From UBA1368 sp964563125 (GTDB lineage: Bacteria; Bacillota; Syntrophomonadia; Syntrophomonadales; Syntrophomonadaceae): a DNA stretch of 33,484 nt. The translations under genes were made by a program, and so were the position numbers. The notes below the pieces were generated by a model, which had not been told where the DNA came from, did not search any database, and saw nothing but the letters and a program-made list of their open reading frames with translations. Within the stretch, counting starts at the first letter, position 1. Every line of letters starts with the position of its first letter. The stretch spans positions 1 through 33,484 of the forward strand of contig CAZLVY010000020.1 in the NCBI GenBank assembly GCA_964563125.1, written 5' to 3'. This document shows positions 1-8,726 of the stretch, in pieces.

Positions 1-2
1 TT

Positions 3-458
3 ATGACTCTATATGAGATTGAAGAACATATCGGAGCTATGATTACTGAAGAGGAATTGCCCTCAGATGCTGTTTTAAATGCACAAAAAGCTTCGGCCGA
101 TAAATGGATACAGATGAATGCACCTAAAGTCAAACCACCTTTAGCTGTTGCTTCCAAGTCGAAAATAATTACATCTCAAACTAAGCGAGCTGCAAATCCT
201 CCTCAACATAATGAGAATCATAGAAATCGGCCAAACGAAGTAAATACAAAACGCACAGCTACTAAGAATGTTCATGCACCACGTCCTGTCGAACAAACAA
301 AGGAGATTCCTAAAATTGTTGACCCTGTGCCAATCCCTGCCAGGGAACCTGATGTGGTCCGACATATAATAACAGGCGCTGACTACATTAAGATTCAAGC
401 TTCCGCAGCCAAAAAGCCCTTGTTCAAACGCATACTACAGCGCATATTTGGCGAGTAG
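3..458 (+). CDS. Hypothetical protein, possibly 5'-partial
   Basis: This is a 151-residue protein that I do not recognise. The N-terminal ~35 residues are acidic and probably helical. A long low-complexity middle rich in Pro, Asn, Lys and Thr follows, and the protein ends in a basic tail (KKPLFKRILQRIFGE). This looks like a disordered linker with an amphipathic end that could touch a membrane or a partner. The ATG is at base 3, so no ribosome site can be judged and the true gene may start before the window. A hairpin 16 bases after the stop closes the unit. Confidence 0.55.
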   Translation: MTLYEIEEHIGAMITEEELPSDAVLNAQKASADKWIQMNAPKVKPPLAVASKSKIITSQTKRAANPPQHNENHRNRPNEVNTKRTATKNVHAPRPVEQTKEIPKIVDPVPIPAREPDVVRHIITGADYIKIQASAAKKPLFKRILQRIFGE

Positions 459-474
459 AATACGGGTAAAAAAC

Positions 475-502
475 AGGTCAGGTAGAATTTTTAACCTGAC
501 CT
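475..502 (+). terminator. Hairpin after the first gene, GGTCAGGT family
   Basis: A 9-bp stem AGGTCAGGT / ACCTGACCT has an 11-base loop and is followed by a T-rich but interrupted stretch. It sits just after the stop at 458. The same stem recurs at 3503-3536 and 15595-15623, so it is both a likely terminator and a repeated unit. Confidence 0.6.
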
Positions 503-735
503 TCTGTTTCCTCTCTTTCTTAAGTTGCTATGATAGCCGTTCAAGATGTAAAATACAAAATAGCAGCAGCATTTTTTCTTTAAATCTCTAATTTTTTAAT
601 CCAATTTTAATTATATTCAAATTGTCCTTGAAGTTTTTAGGGTTAGAATTTGTACATAATCAATTGCTCACTAATACTATTTCAAGCTTTTTTAAGCAAA
701 TCCGAATTCTAACTAAAAACAAGGAGGAATTTTTC

Positions 736-1284
736 ATGACAACTTTAGAACAAGTTGAAAAACTATGTGCAAAAGCCAATATAAGCTACGAAGAAGCCAA
801 GACTGCCTTGGATGCAACAAATGGTGATCTACTTGAAGCCATTATCTATCTTGAGAAACAGGGGAAAGTTCAAGCACCAACCGGGGGCGGTTATTACAGC
901 AGCGAAAAAAAAGCAGATATAAGTGCAGAATCCGGAAAAGAGAATCACCAGCATACTAACCATAATAGTGATAACAAGGAGAATTCTTTTATTTCTTTTA
1001 TTAAAAATGCCTGGGAACTTTGCTTGAAAATGATCCGCAAGGGAAACAGAAATTCCTTTATAGTGCTCAAAGACGAGGAAACCAAAGCATCTTTTCCAAT
1101 TACCGTCCTTGTCTTATTATTAATCTTCGCATTTTGGGTTACCATTCCATTGATTATTATCGGATTGTTCTTTGATTTGCGCTATCGTTTTATAGGACCT
1201 GATTTTAACAGCAGCAATATAAATGATGCGATGAACAGCGCAGCTGATGCTGCTGAAAACCTCAAAAAGTCCATGAATATCTAA
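736..1284 (+). CDS. UBA-like / DUF4342 membrane-anchored protein
   Basis: The protein has 182 residues. An upstream in-frame start at 622 is possible, but the AAGGAGG at 721-727 fixes the ATG at 736. Residues 1-45 form a UBA/TS-N-like three-helix domain (LEQVEKLCAKANISYEEAKTAL). A polar linker rich in Asn, His and Ser follows. Next comes a DUF4342-type segment (ELCLKMIRKGNRNSFIVLKDEETKASFPIT), one strong membrane helix (about 120-144) and a short helical tail. It lies 25 bases before the response regulator on the same strand, so it is probably co-transcribed and may be a stress or envelope target of that system. The function of the family is unknown. The domain call rests on sequence pattern only. 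Confidence 0.75.
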   Translation: MTTLEQVEKLCAKANISYEEAKTALDATNGDLLEAIIYLEKQGKVQAPTGGGYYSSEKKADISAESGKENHQHTNHNSDNKENSFISFIKNAWELCLKMIRKGNRNSFIVLKDEETKASFPITVLVLLLIFAFWVTIPLIIIGLFFDLRYRFIGPDFNSSNINDAMNSAADAAENLKKSMNI

Positions 1285-1309
1285 TATCTTTTGAAATGGC
1301 AGGTTTTCC

Positions 1310-1987
1310 ATGAGCTCGAAAATATTAATTATTGAGGATGAAGAAAAGATTGCCCGATTTGTCGAACTTGAGCTTGGCTATGAAGGGTATATAACAACAA
1401 AGGCCTTTGATGGCAGAACAGGACTTGAACTCGCTGAAACCGGCGAGTTCGATCTGATTCTGCTGGATGTTATGTTGCCTCAGTTGAGCGGTATGGAAGT
1501 TCTGCGTAGAATTCGCCGAACTTCCTCTATTCCCATCATTATGTTGACGGCACGAGACAGCGTGATTGATAAAGTCTCAGGACTTGACAGCGGAGCAAAC
1601 GATTATATTACCAAACCCTTTGCCATTGAGGAACTTCTCGCCCGGATCCGCACCGCCCTGAGAAAAACCTTGCCGGAAGACACGGAGTTGTTGTCAGCCT
1701 CTGGTCTGCTGTTGGACACGAACCGCCGTACGGTTACTGTGATGGGTAAGCCTATTGATCTGACCAAACGTGAATTTGATCTTCTTCATTTTCTTTTCCT
1801 AAATAAAGGATTGGTTATTTCCCGGGAAGCACTGCTAAAGAATGTGTGGGATTTTGACTTTGCGGGAGAAACCAACGCTGTTGATGTCTATGTGCGTTTC
1901 CTGCGTGGAAAAATTGACGAAGTTTTCAATATTAAACTGATTCATACCGTCAGGGGAGTAGGATATGTGATTAAAGATGAAAAGTAA
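1310..1987 (+). CDS. OmpR-family response regulator
   Basis: A 225-residue regulator with a receiver domain (3-118) and a winged-helix DNA-binding domain (about 128-222). Visible receiver residues are the acidic pocket E9/D10, the phospho-acceptor D53 in LLLDVMLP, the switch T80 and K102 in TKPF. The C-terminal half has typical OmpR/PhoB features (LTKREFDLLHFLFLNKG, then VRGVGYVI). The ribosome site before the ATG is weak (GGCAGG). The gene overlaps the start of the sensor kinase by 11 bases, so the two are translationally coupled. The layout is ArlR/CssR-like, but the signal cannot be read from sequence. Confidence 0.93.
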   Translation: MSSKILIIEDEEKIARFVELELGYEGYITTKAFDGRTGLELAETGEFDLILLDVMLPQLSGMEVLRRIRRTSSIPIIMLTARDSVIDKVSGLDSGANDYITKPFAIEELLARIRTALRKTLPEDTELLSASGLLLDTNRRTVTVMGKPIDLTKREFDLLHFLFLNKGLVISREALLKNVWDFDFAGETNAVDVYVRFLRGKIDEVFNIKLIHTVRGVGYVIKDEK

Positions 1988-3461
1988 GCCATCTGACAGT
2001 AATCCCAACCATATTGGCAATAAATTACGGTTTTCTATTGTATGGAAGCTCAATCTTAAACTGTTTTTTCGTATGCTGGGGCTTTTTTTGGCCCTTGACA
2101 TGATTCTAATCCTGGTGTCTGCGGCAGGACTAATTGTACGCGCGGAACAGACTGTGGCGGTGGCGGCCGAAACGCTTAAACAAACTGGATTGCCAACCCC
2201 GGAGGCGGAAAACTGGCTTGAACTCACCGAATACAGTATTTCCCTGCAAACTGGAGAAGCGAAAGGATTCCCCATTCCCCAAAACCTGCAGAACTTTTTT
2301 ACCAAACAGACTATGCCAGGTTTCAGGAGTATTGAACTGCCGGATTCAGAAGTCATGACCGCGCGGACATTATTACAAGATGTTACCTACAATGTGACGG
2401 TCGAAGCTAATAATCGCTCTTATCTTATTTCCTACCGTCCTTTTAAGACTCTTCAGTTATTTGCAGGAATGTCTGCCATAGTTTTAATTATTGAGTTTAT
2501 ACTACTATTAAGCAGCATTTCCTCAGGCGCCAGAATGATCCGCAAAACCCTCCGTCCCATTCAAGAATTAGCTGAAACAGCGCAAAGCCTCAGTACCGAA
2601 GGCATATTTGCACCGGAACAGTTGAAAGTTCTGGCAGGCAAGTTAGATAATATCAATGCCACAAGACTCGATACAAAAATTTCAGTGGGCGAAACGCAAA
2701 GCGAACTGAAGAGCCTTGCCTCAGCCATTAATGCGATGCTGGATCGTATAAACGAATCCTACCGTTCCCAGGTGCGTTTTGTATCGGATGCGTCTCATGA
2801 ACTAAGAACACCGATTTCCGTTATTCAGGGCTATGCTAATTTGCTGGATCGTTGGGGAAAAAATGATGAAAAGACCTTACAGGAATCAATTGATGCCATC
2901 AAGGATGAAACAGATAATATGAAAGCATTGGTGGAACAACTTTTGTTTCTGGCACGAGGCGACAACAACACAATGGCTTTGCAAGTAGAGCTTTTTGACC
3001 TATCCCCACTTGCTGAAGAAGTATTGCGTGAAACGCATATGTTCGATGTTGGACATGCATTCGAATCGCATGTTGACTCCGTTTTCATCAACGCTGATAA
3101 AAGTCTTATCAAACAGGCAACACGAATACTGATTGACAATGCTATGAAATACACGCCCTTAGGTAAACGCATCACTATTTTTGTCTCCTGTGCTGACGGT
3201 TATGCCCGCCTGTCTATACAAGATGAAGGCATTGGTATTGCACCCGAGGCGGTTTCTAAGATTTTAGACCGGTTCTTCCGTGCCGACGAATCCCGCGCCA
3301 GAGCCACTGGTGGAGCAGGGTTGGGTTTATCAATTGCAAAGTGGATCACGGAGCGGCATGGCGGGCATATGGAGGTTTTAAGCAGGCTGGATATCGGCAC
3401 GAAAATTTCCATTGTTCTCCCCACTGCATCTGAGATATCTTCACCAAAATCAGTGAATTAA
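1977..3461 (+). CDS. Two-component sensor histidine kinase
   Basis: A 494-residue membrane kinase. Membrane helix 1 is about 31-54, an extracytoplasmic sensor loop of ~105 residues follows, and membrane helix 2 is about 161-183. A HAMP linker (about 184-260) leads to the dimerisation/phospho-acceptor domain with H274 in SHELRTPISV and then the ATPase domain: N388 of the N box (IDNAMKYT), DEGIGI, and GGAGLGLSIAKW. All catalytic boxes are intact. It partners the regulator it overlaps. The sensor loop has no domain I recognise, so the stimulus is unknown. Confidence 0.93.
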   Translation: MKSKPSDSNPNHIGNKLRFSIVWKLNLKLFFRMLGLFLALDMILILVSAAGLIVRAEQTVAVAAETLKQTGLPTPEAENWLELTEYSISLQTGEAKGFPIPQNLQNFFTKQTMPGFRSIELPDSEVMTARTLLQDVTYNVTVEANNRSYLISYRPFKTLQLFAGMSAIVLIIEFILLLSSISSGARMIRKTLRPIQELAETAQSLSTEGIFAPEQLKVLAGKLDNINATRLDTKISVGETQSELKSLASAINAMLDRINESYRSQVRFVSDASHELRTPISVIQGYANLLDRWGKNDEKTLQESIDAIKDETDNMKALVEQLLFLARGDNNTMALQVELFDLSPLAEEVLRETHMFDVGHAFESHVDSVFINADKSLIKQATRILIDNAMKYTPLGKRITIFVSCADGYARLSIQDEGIGIAPEAVSKILDRFFRADESRARATGGAGLGLSIAKWITERHGGHMEVLSRLDIGTKISIVLPTASEISSPKSVN

Positions 3462-3502
3462 TCAAGGAAGTGAGGATATAATTCCACTCTCTCACCTGCA
3501 TA

Positions 3503-3536
3503 AAGCAGGTCAGGTAAAAAATTACCTGACCTGCTT
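3503..3536 (+). terminator. Perfect 15-bp hairpin between convergent genes
   Basis: A perfect 15-bp inverted repeat (core GCAGGTCAGGTAA) has a four-A loop at 3518-3521. It lies between the kinase (+) and the PEP-hydrolase-like gene (-), so it could stop transcription from both sides. The flanking T tract is weak on both strands. It is the most perfect copy of the GGTCAGGT hairpin family in the window. Confidence 0.6.
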
Positions 3537-3571
3537 ATTCTTCGTTGTGCTCCTTCTAGGTATGCCCTTTG

Positions 3572-4402
3572 TTACACTTTTATAGTCTTATATTCTTTGG
3601 TTATTGCTATTATGGCACTTTCTGTAGGCATTCGCTCACCGCTGGAACCGGAGGCATATCCATCAGCATCAGAGTTGGCGATAGAAAACTGTGCTGTTGC
3701 TACATCAGCAAACGGTCCCCCATGGGTCAAAATGAAAACCTCAGGGTTTATGGAACGGGCAGCCAGGCAAATTTTTTGCACCTCTGCAGTGGCTTTTTCA
3801 AGTGTCATTACTTCTTTGGCTCCGGTTAGTCCCCCGCTGGTTACGCCGATAATAGCACCTATAACATCTGCACCTGCCTCAGCCATTATCCTGGTTTCTT
3901 CTTCATTGAATGCCCATGCTACTGTGAATACATCCTTTTTGTGAGCAGTTTTAATTAGCTCAACCTCCCGCGAAAAGCCGATCCCCGCATCTTCCAATTG
4001 TTTGGCAAATTGTTCTCCATAAAGTCCGGCAAAAGGTTCATTAGTGATACCGGAAAAACCCATAGTCATCATTTCATCAATTATTTGTTCCAGGTTCACT
4101 GCCGGGTTATGAGCTCCTAAGCCAGCAATGCAAGGAGCTTTTTTGACTACCGGTATTATTTCACGAGCCATTTGCCGCACACAGGTATTGCAATCTTCGT
4201 AAGGCATCCAGGCCAAAAGAGTGGGCAGCCCCATCATACGGTATTTAGCGGTGGAATATACTGCCACCAGATCAGCTCCGCCCAGGTCAGCACATTTGGC
4301 AGTCAAACCAGTGCCTGCTCCAAACATTAGCAATGCTTGCCCATTTTTTACTTGCGCTCGCAGCCGGTCTACTACTTCACTGCGTTTATATTGAACAGCC
4401 AT
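3572..4402 (-). CDS. PEP-hydrolase-like TIM-barrel protein
   Basis: The 276-residue protein matches the phosphoenolpyruvate hydrolase / TIM-barrel signal-transduction family (PF09370) by motif. Seen are LLMFGAGTGLTAKCADLGGADL, the AWMPYEDCNTCVRQMAREIIPVV segment, GITNEPFAGLYG and a glycine-rich C-terminal SGSSGERMPTESA. Family members are assigned as isomerase/hydrolase-like barrels with poorly established substrates, so the enzymatic label is tentative. GGGAGG 9 bases ahead sets the ATG. In many genomes this gene directly follows a UPF0261 (Tm-1-like) ATP-binding gene. Here only a stub of that partner remains 27 bases upstream. Confidence 0.8.
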   Translation of the reverse strand: MAVQYKRSEVVDRLRAQVKNGQALLMFGAGTGLTAKCADLGGADLVAVYSTAKYRMMGLPTLLAWMPYEDCNTCVRQMAREIIPVVKKAPCIAGLGAHNPAVNLEQIIDEMMTMGFSGITNEPFAGLYGEQFAKQLEDAGIGFSREVELIKTAHKKDVFTVAWAFNEEETRIMAEAGADVIGAIIGVTSGGLTGAKEVMTLEKATAEVQKICLAARSINPEVFILTHGGPFADVATAQFSIANSDADGYASGSSGERMPTESAIIAITKEYKTIKV

Positions 4403-4429
4403 AACTAAACCTCCCAGCTCATCTGTTCG

Positions 4430-4618
4430 TTAAAAAGGAATTACATATGGCAGATCAGATTTGTTACCTTTGCTCCATTTACCGTTCAGCATTTCCAGCA
4501 GCAGTTCTGCCATAAAATCTGCAAATACCGGGTCATTCATGTGTTTATCCACCAGAATTACTTCCAGGTTATCCTTATTCGAATCAATATTAGCTTTGAG
4601 GGCTTTTACATACTGCAC
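4430..4618 (-). pseudogene. C-terminal remnant of UPF0261 (Tm-1-like) gene
   Basis: The reading frame of about 62 residues begins at a GTG codon with no clear ribosome site. It resembles the extreme C-terminus of UPF0261 proteins: a helix ending in ALKANID, then a strand VILVDKHMNDPVFADFMAELLLEML, like the usual EVDAHINDPAFADA tail. Intact family members are about 400 residues. The open frame continues upstream to about 4684, but without similarity I can see, and reaches a stop there. The position directly before the PEP-hydrolase-like gene is exactly where a full UPF0261 gene is expected. I read it as a deletion remnant. It could also be a small expressed protein. Confidence 0.55.
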
Positions 4619-4726
4619 CGAACGCCTTATACTAATTTTACAGGTATGATAACTAAAGTCGAGAATTAATTTAGAATATATTGGTTAAAAAATAATTATA
4701 CCTTTGCTTCATAAACTACAGATAAC

Positions 4727-5008
4727 TTAACCATTTTTCCACGATATCCCAAAGCCACCTCTGGGGTAGTACCAGTCAATATTGCCAAAGGGGCAGCCTA
4801 TCCGGCAGGTCCCACACTCCACACACCCTTCGTAACCTACCGATATACGCTTTTCTTCTTCATCCCAATGATACACATGTGTTGGACAGAAACGCGTACA
4901 AGGCTTATCTATACACTCCTTCAGGCAAACGTGCGGGTCGCTGATTTTAATGTGATTTAATTTATCCGTATTAAATCGCAGCAAAAATAGTTTATCATCA
5001 AGTTTCAT
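4727..5008 (-). CDS. fixX: FixX ferredoxin-like protein
   Basis: A 93-residue ferredoxin-like subunit of the FixABCX complex. It carries two cysteine groups: C28, C32, C37, C41 and C62-x2-C65-x2-C68-x3-C72-P, giving one clear [4Fe-4S] site plus the FixX-specific N-terminal cysteines. The ATG at 5006-5008 is chosen because GGAGG lies 7 bases before it and the start overlaps the fixC stop (ATGA). A frame five codons longer would use part of that ribosome site as its start. It passes electrons between the FixAB flavoprotein and FixC/quinone. Confidence 0.9.
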   Translation of the reverse strand: MKLDDKLFLLRFNTDKLNHIKISDPHVCLKECIDKPCTRFCPTHVYHWDEEEKRISVGYEGCVECGTCRIGCPFGNIDWYYPRGGFGISWKNG

Positions 5009-6297
5009 AACAATGACCTCCATGCTCCGTAAGCATCCTTTATGAGACCGGTTTTGGAGCGATGGGCAAGGACCATTCTGAAAATCTCTTTTTGACGCGT
5101 TTTCTTCGGTACCCCGTCTACTGTCAGATACATTTTTGCTGCCTGAGTCAGCATTTTAGGATATGCATTTAAAAGGTGGGGATTTGCTTCCATAAAACCA
5201 CTCATACGGCGATAATGGTGCAGGTCTTTTAATACAAAAGTATCCTTCAGGCGGCTTTCATAAGCTGCCATGGCTTTTTCACTGACACTACCGCTTTGAA
5301 TCGATTCTGCTGCCACTTCACCGGCTATTTTGCCTGAAATCATGGCCATGTTGGCACCCTCCCGGTTCAAAGAATTAAGCAGCATGGCCGTATCTCCCAC
5401 TACCATCATTCCCTGACGATAAAGTTTGGGAATATGGCTGTATCCGCCCTCTGGAATCAGATGAGCTAAATATTCCTTGGTTTCTCCTCCTTGCAGCAAT
5501 CGTTTTATATAGGGTTTGGATTTCAGGTATTCTATCAAATCATTGGGGGTCCAGTGTTGAGCAATCAAATCTTGTAAAAGAACACCGACCCCGATGGAAA
5601 TGGATTCCTGATTGGTATAAATGAAGGCTACACCCATCATCCCGGCGGTGGAATCCCCATATAATTCTATGGCTGTCCCCTGTCCCTCCTCCAGGCAGAA
5701 ACGGTCTTCGATGGTGGCTTTGGGCAGGGCAATTACTTCCTTAACAGTAACGGCAACGGTTTGGGGCATTAAAGGTTTAGCCAGCCCTGCTTTAACGGCC
5801 ATGAAATTATTGACCCCTTCTGCCAGAATCACCACTTTGGCTCCTAAATCTCCTTCCGGACGACCAGTGCGAACACCAATCACATTGTCGCCTTCATAGA
5901 GTAAATCTGTAACCAGGGTTTCCTTAATAATCTTCGCACCTGCTTTTTCCGCTTGTTTTGCCAGCCAGCGGTCAAAGGGAACGCGAAAAACCGAATGTGC
6001 ATTATAGGGCTCATCGGCCCAGGCCGGCTCTCGGTATTCACCAATAAAGGACTGATCACCGCTTAACATGCCAAAGCGCTGTTCGATAATAGGGCGCTCT
6101 AAAGGAGCTTCTTGCCAAAATTCCGGAACCACCATTTCCGTAGCTCTGGTATATAGAATACCGCCCATGACATTTTTGGTACCCGGGTAATCACCCCGTT
6201 CAATGACCACCGTTTTTATACCGACATGAGCCGCACTAATTGCGGCCGATAAACCGGCAGGACCGCCGCCCACTACAATCAAATCAAATTTTTCCAC
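5005..6297 (-). CDS. fixC: FixC flavoprotein (ETF:quinone oxidoreductase-like)
   Basis: About 430 residues. The FAD-binding Rossmann motif is at the N-terminus (DLIVVGGGPAGLSAA), followed by ERGDYPGTKNVMGG and, in the C-terminal half, GDTAMLLNSLNREGANMAMISGKIA, as in geranylgeranyl-reductase/ETF-QO flavoproteins. It accepts electrons from the FixAB bifurcating flavoprotein and reduces quinone with FixX. Two GTG starts are possible. The one at 6297 has GAGG at good distance, while the one at 6303 is only one base from it. It overlaps fixX by four bases. Confidence 0.92.
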   Translation of the reverse strand: MEKFDLIVVGGGPAGLSAAISAAHVGIKTVVIERGDYPGTKNVMGGILYTRATEMVVPEFWQEAPLERPIIEQRFGMLSGDQSFIGEYREPAWADEPYNAHSVFRVPFDRWLAKQAEKAGAKIIKETLVTDLLYEGDNVIGVRTGRPEGDLGAKVVILAEGVNNFMAVKAGLAKPLMPQTVAVTVKEVIALPKATIEDRFCLEEGQGTAIELYGDSTAGMMGVAFIYTNQESISIGVGVLLQDLIAQHWTPNDLIEYLKSKPYIKRLLQGGETKEYLAHLIPEGGYSHIPKLYRQGMMVVGDTAMLLNSLNREGANMAMISGKIAGEVAAESIQSGSVSEKAMAAYESRLKDTFVLKDLHHYRRMSGFMEANPHLLNAYPKMLTQAAKMYLTVDGVPKKTRQKEIFRMVLAHRSKTGLIKDAYGAWRSLL

Positions 6298-6310
6298 AGT
6301 CACACCTCAC

Positions 6311-7642
6311 TTAATTTATTACACCATTTTCAAGGTGTTTTTTAAATTCTGCGGTAAGTTCCGGCACGATTTGAAAAAAGTCTCCCACAATTCCAAAATT
6401 GGCAACCTTTAAGATTGCTGCCTCCGGGTCATTGTTAATGGCAATAATAAAGTCTGAGGTTTCCATCCCCACTAAATGCTGAATGGCACCGGAAATGCCG
6501 ATAGCAATATATACTTTAGGACGAACGGTTACACCGGATTGCCCGACCTGCTGTTCATGAGTTAACCAACCAGCTTCAACTGCACCTCGGGTTCCAGCCA
6601 GGGTTGCTCCTAAAACATCTGCTAAGTCTTGGGCAATGGTCATATTCCTTTGGGCACCGATGCCAAGTCCTACAGCAACAATTATTTCTGCTTTATCCAA
6701 AAAAGCATTCCCGGCATCAGAAGGAATAAATTCAATGACTTTGCTGTGAAAATCTGTTTCGTTAAAATTAAATTCTTCACGAATTACTTCACCTTCACGT
6801 CCTGACACCTTCTCTGGCATTTTCATCACTCGGGGACGGACAGTTGCCATTTGCGGACGCCTGGTGCGGCAAAGAATGGTAGCCATGATGTTGCCGCCAA
6901 AAGCCGGTCGCGTTTGTAGTAAAATTTTGCTCTCCGGATCAATTCCCAGTACTGTACAATCAGCAGTTAATCCGGTTTGTAATTTCGTGGCAACGGCAGG
7001 AAAAACATCCCTGCCCATAGAGGTGGCGCCCATTAAAACAATCTCCGGCCGATATTTCATCACCAGACTTCTGATAGCCTCCATATAAGGTTCGGTGCGA
7101 TAGTCCTGCAGTAAGTGGTGATCGATGGCATAGACTTTCTCGGCGCCATAAGCAAACGCTCGAGGAATCACACTATCCACCTGATAACCGGTGATCACTG
7201 CACTAAGCCCGCAGCCAATAGCATCAGCAAGTTTACGGCCTTCGCCCAGTAATTCCCATGATACAGGGGCTACCTTTCCCATATTGTACTCAACAATGAT
7301 CCACACGCCGCTCCAAACATCTTCATCAGTTTGTGATGCGTCTGGTACTGGTTTAATCTTTTGTTCGCCGCTTGCCGCATAATCTCTTACAGTTTCCGGC
7401 AGCGGTTCATTTAGTTTGAAGGCTGCACCGGTTTCAGCAACCGGCTCTTCTTTGTCCTTAACCGGCAAATCCGGGAGAAATAAAGCATCGACCGGGCAGA
7501 TAATCACGCATTCTCCAAGATTTTCACATTTTCCAGGATCAACCACTGCCAGGTCATCAATCAAGTCCAAAGCTTCCACCGGACATTCAGCCACACATGC
7601 ACCACAGCCAATACATTTGGTCGAGTCAACAATAACGGCCAT
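6311..7642 (-). CDS. fixB: FixB / EtfA with N-terminal ferredoxin domain
   Basis: The 443-residue alpha subunit of an electron-transfer flavoprotein is fused to a ferredoxin domain at residues 1-55. After a linker (about 56-105) comes the EtfA N-domain and then the FAD-binding C-domain, seen in GLGIGAQRN, AGTRGAVEAGWLTHEQQVGQSG and ISGAIQHLVGMETSDFIIAINNDPEAAI. The first ferredoxin motif is complete (C10, C13, C16, C20). The second has C39, C45 and C49 but Leu at 42 where a cysteine is expected, so its cluster may be absent or three-liganded. The start overlaps the fixA stop (TAATG), and AGGGAGG supports it. Confidence 0.93.
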   Translation of the reverse strand: MAVIVDSTKCIGCGACVAECPVEALDLIDDLAVVDPGKCENLGECVIICPVDALFLPDLPVKDKEEPVAETGAAFKLNEPLPETVRDYAASGEQKIKPVPDASQTDEDVWSGVWIIVEYNMGKVAPVSWELLGEGRKLADAIGCGLSAVITGYQVDSVIPRAFAYGAEKVYAIDHHLLQDYRTEPYMEAIRSLVMKYRPEIVLMGATSMGRDVFPAVATKLQTGLTADCTVLGIDPESKILLQTRPAFGGNIMATILCRTRRPQMATVRPRVMKMPEKVSGREGEVIREEFNFNETDFHSKVIEFIPSDAGNAFLDKAEIIVAVGLGIGAQRNMTIAQDLADVLGATLAGTRGAVEAGWLTHEQQVGQSGVTVRPKVYIAIGISGAIQHLVGMETSDFIIAINNDPEAAILKVANFGIVGDFFQIVPELTAEFKKHLENGVIN

Positions 7643-8475
7643 TACTGTATTCCTCCCTTAACCTGAGGATTTACCATGATAATATTTTGCTGTAGGATTT
7701 TTTGTACCACCAGGGCAGCAGTTTCGGCAGGGTCTTTAGTTCCATCCAATATTTCACCACCGCTGCGGCCTAAGGGGGCAAAAATTTTCGACACACTGGT
7801 AGGCGAGCCTTTCAGACCCATTTGGGTTGTATCAAAGCTAAGGGATTTGGCATCCCATATCTCTGGTTCATATTCTGCTGCTTTCATTACATTGGGCAAG
7901 GATGCATAACGCAATTCATTCAGTTCCTTTTCTACTGTAATCAGGGCAGGCAGCTGTGCTTCTACAACCTGCCGGCCGCTCTCAGTTTTTCTTTCTACAA
8001 TAATGATGGAATCTGTCAGTTCCCTGACTTTAATTACATAGGTTAATTGAGGAAAACCCAAGCGTTGAGCAATACCGGGACCTGTTTGGGCAGTGTCACC
8101 ATCTATGGCTTCTTTACCAGCTAGAACCAAATCAATTGGCTCAGTTTTATTTATTTTTTTAAGGGCAGTGGAAAGAATATAAGCGGTAGCTAAAGAATCA
8201 GATCCACCAAAAGCACGATCACTCAAGAGAATGGCCCGGTCAGCCCCAAACGTCATGGCTTTCTTCAGTGCCTCAGCAGCTTGCGGAGGTCCCATACTGA
8301 CGATGGTTACTTTGCCGCCCATCTTTTCTTTCAGGCTAACTGCTTCTTCCACACCATGGACATCATAAGGATTAATGATTGAAGGAACTCCCTGCCGCAT
8401 CAGGGTATTAGTTACCGGATCAATTCTTACCTCGGATGTATCCGGAACCTGCTTTAAACAAACCACGAAATGCAC
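7642..8475 (-). CDS. fixA: FixA / EtfB electron-transfer flavoprotein beta subunit
   Basis: A 277-residue EtfB-family protein. It shows the N-terminal CLKQVPDTSEVRIDP, the nucleotide-binding GADRAILLSDRAFGGSDSLATA and the FAD-contacting AGKEAIDGDTAQTGPGIAQRLG, close to the pattern of bifurcating FixA proteins. With FixB it would oxidise NADH and split electrons to a low-potential acceptor (ferredoxin or flavodoxin) and to quinone through FixCX. It is the first gene of the operon, with GGGAGG 12 bases before the ATG and a possible promoter about 90 bases upstream. Confidence 0.93.
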   Translation of the reverse strand: MHFVVCLKQVPDTSEVRIDPVTNTLMRQGVPSIINPYDVHGVEEAVSLKEKMGGKVTIVSMGPPQAAEALKKAMTFGADRAILLSDRAFGGSDSLATAYILSTALKKINKTEPIDLVLAGKEAIDGDTAQTGPGIAQRLGFPQLTYVIKVRELTDSIIIVERKTESGRQVVEAQLPALITVEKELNELRYASLPNVMKAAEYEPEIWDAKSLSFDTTQMGLKGSPTSVSKIFAPLGRSGGEILDGTKDPAETAALVVQKILQQNIIMVNPQVKGGIQ

Positions 8476-8563
8476 ACAAATTACCTCCCAGGTTCAACTT
8501 TTTTTTAATCACTGCTTTTAACTTATACTTTTCCAAGAGCGGGCCTTTTCTATATCCTGATCT

Positions 8564-8591
8564 TATTTAATTATTAGCTAAACCTTATCAA
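8564..8591 (-). promoter_or_regulatory. Possible sigma-A promoter of fixABCX
   Basis: On the minus strand, TTGATA (8586-8591) is followed after 16 bases by TAAATA (8564-8569). The -10 match is mediocre. Its position, ~90 bases ahead of fixA and after the terminator of the upstream operon, fits a promoter. Confidence 0.35.
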
Positions 8592-8638
8592 TGTATTCGA
8601 ATTGTAAGTTACATAAGCTAAATACTTCTGAACGATAT

Positions 8639-8676
8639 AAAAAAAGCTGGAGGCAAAATTAATTGCCCCTAGCTTT
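8639..8676 (-). terminator. Intrinsic terminator of the decarboxylase operon
   Basis: Read on the minus strand, a 14-position stem (AAAGCTAGGGGCAA with TTGCCTCCAGCTTT, one mismatch and one wobble) is followed by a run of T. It lies 50 bases past the beta-subunit stop and insulates the fix operon. Confidence 0.85.
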
Positions 8677-8726
8677 TATTAGTTATGATGCATTATTATA
8701 TTTTTTTAATTTTTTCCCAGCAATTA

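Noticed and set aside
622..735. Longer N-terminus for the UBA/DUF4342 protein
   Set aside because: It would add hydrophobic residues with no ribosome site, whereas AAGGAGG directly precedes the ATG at 736.
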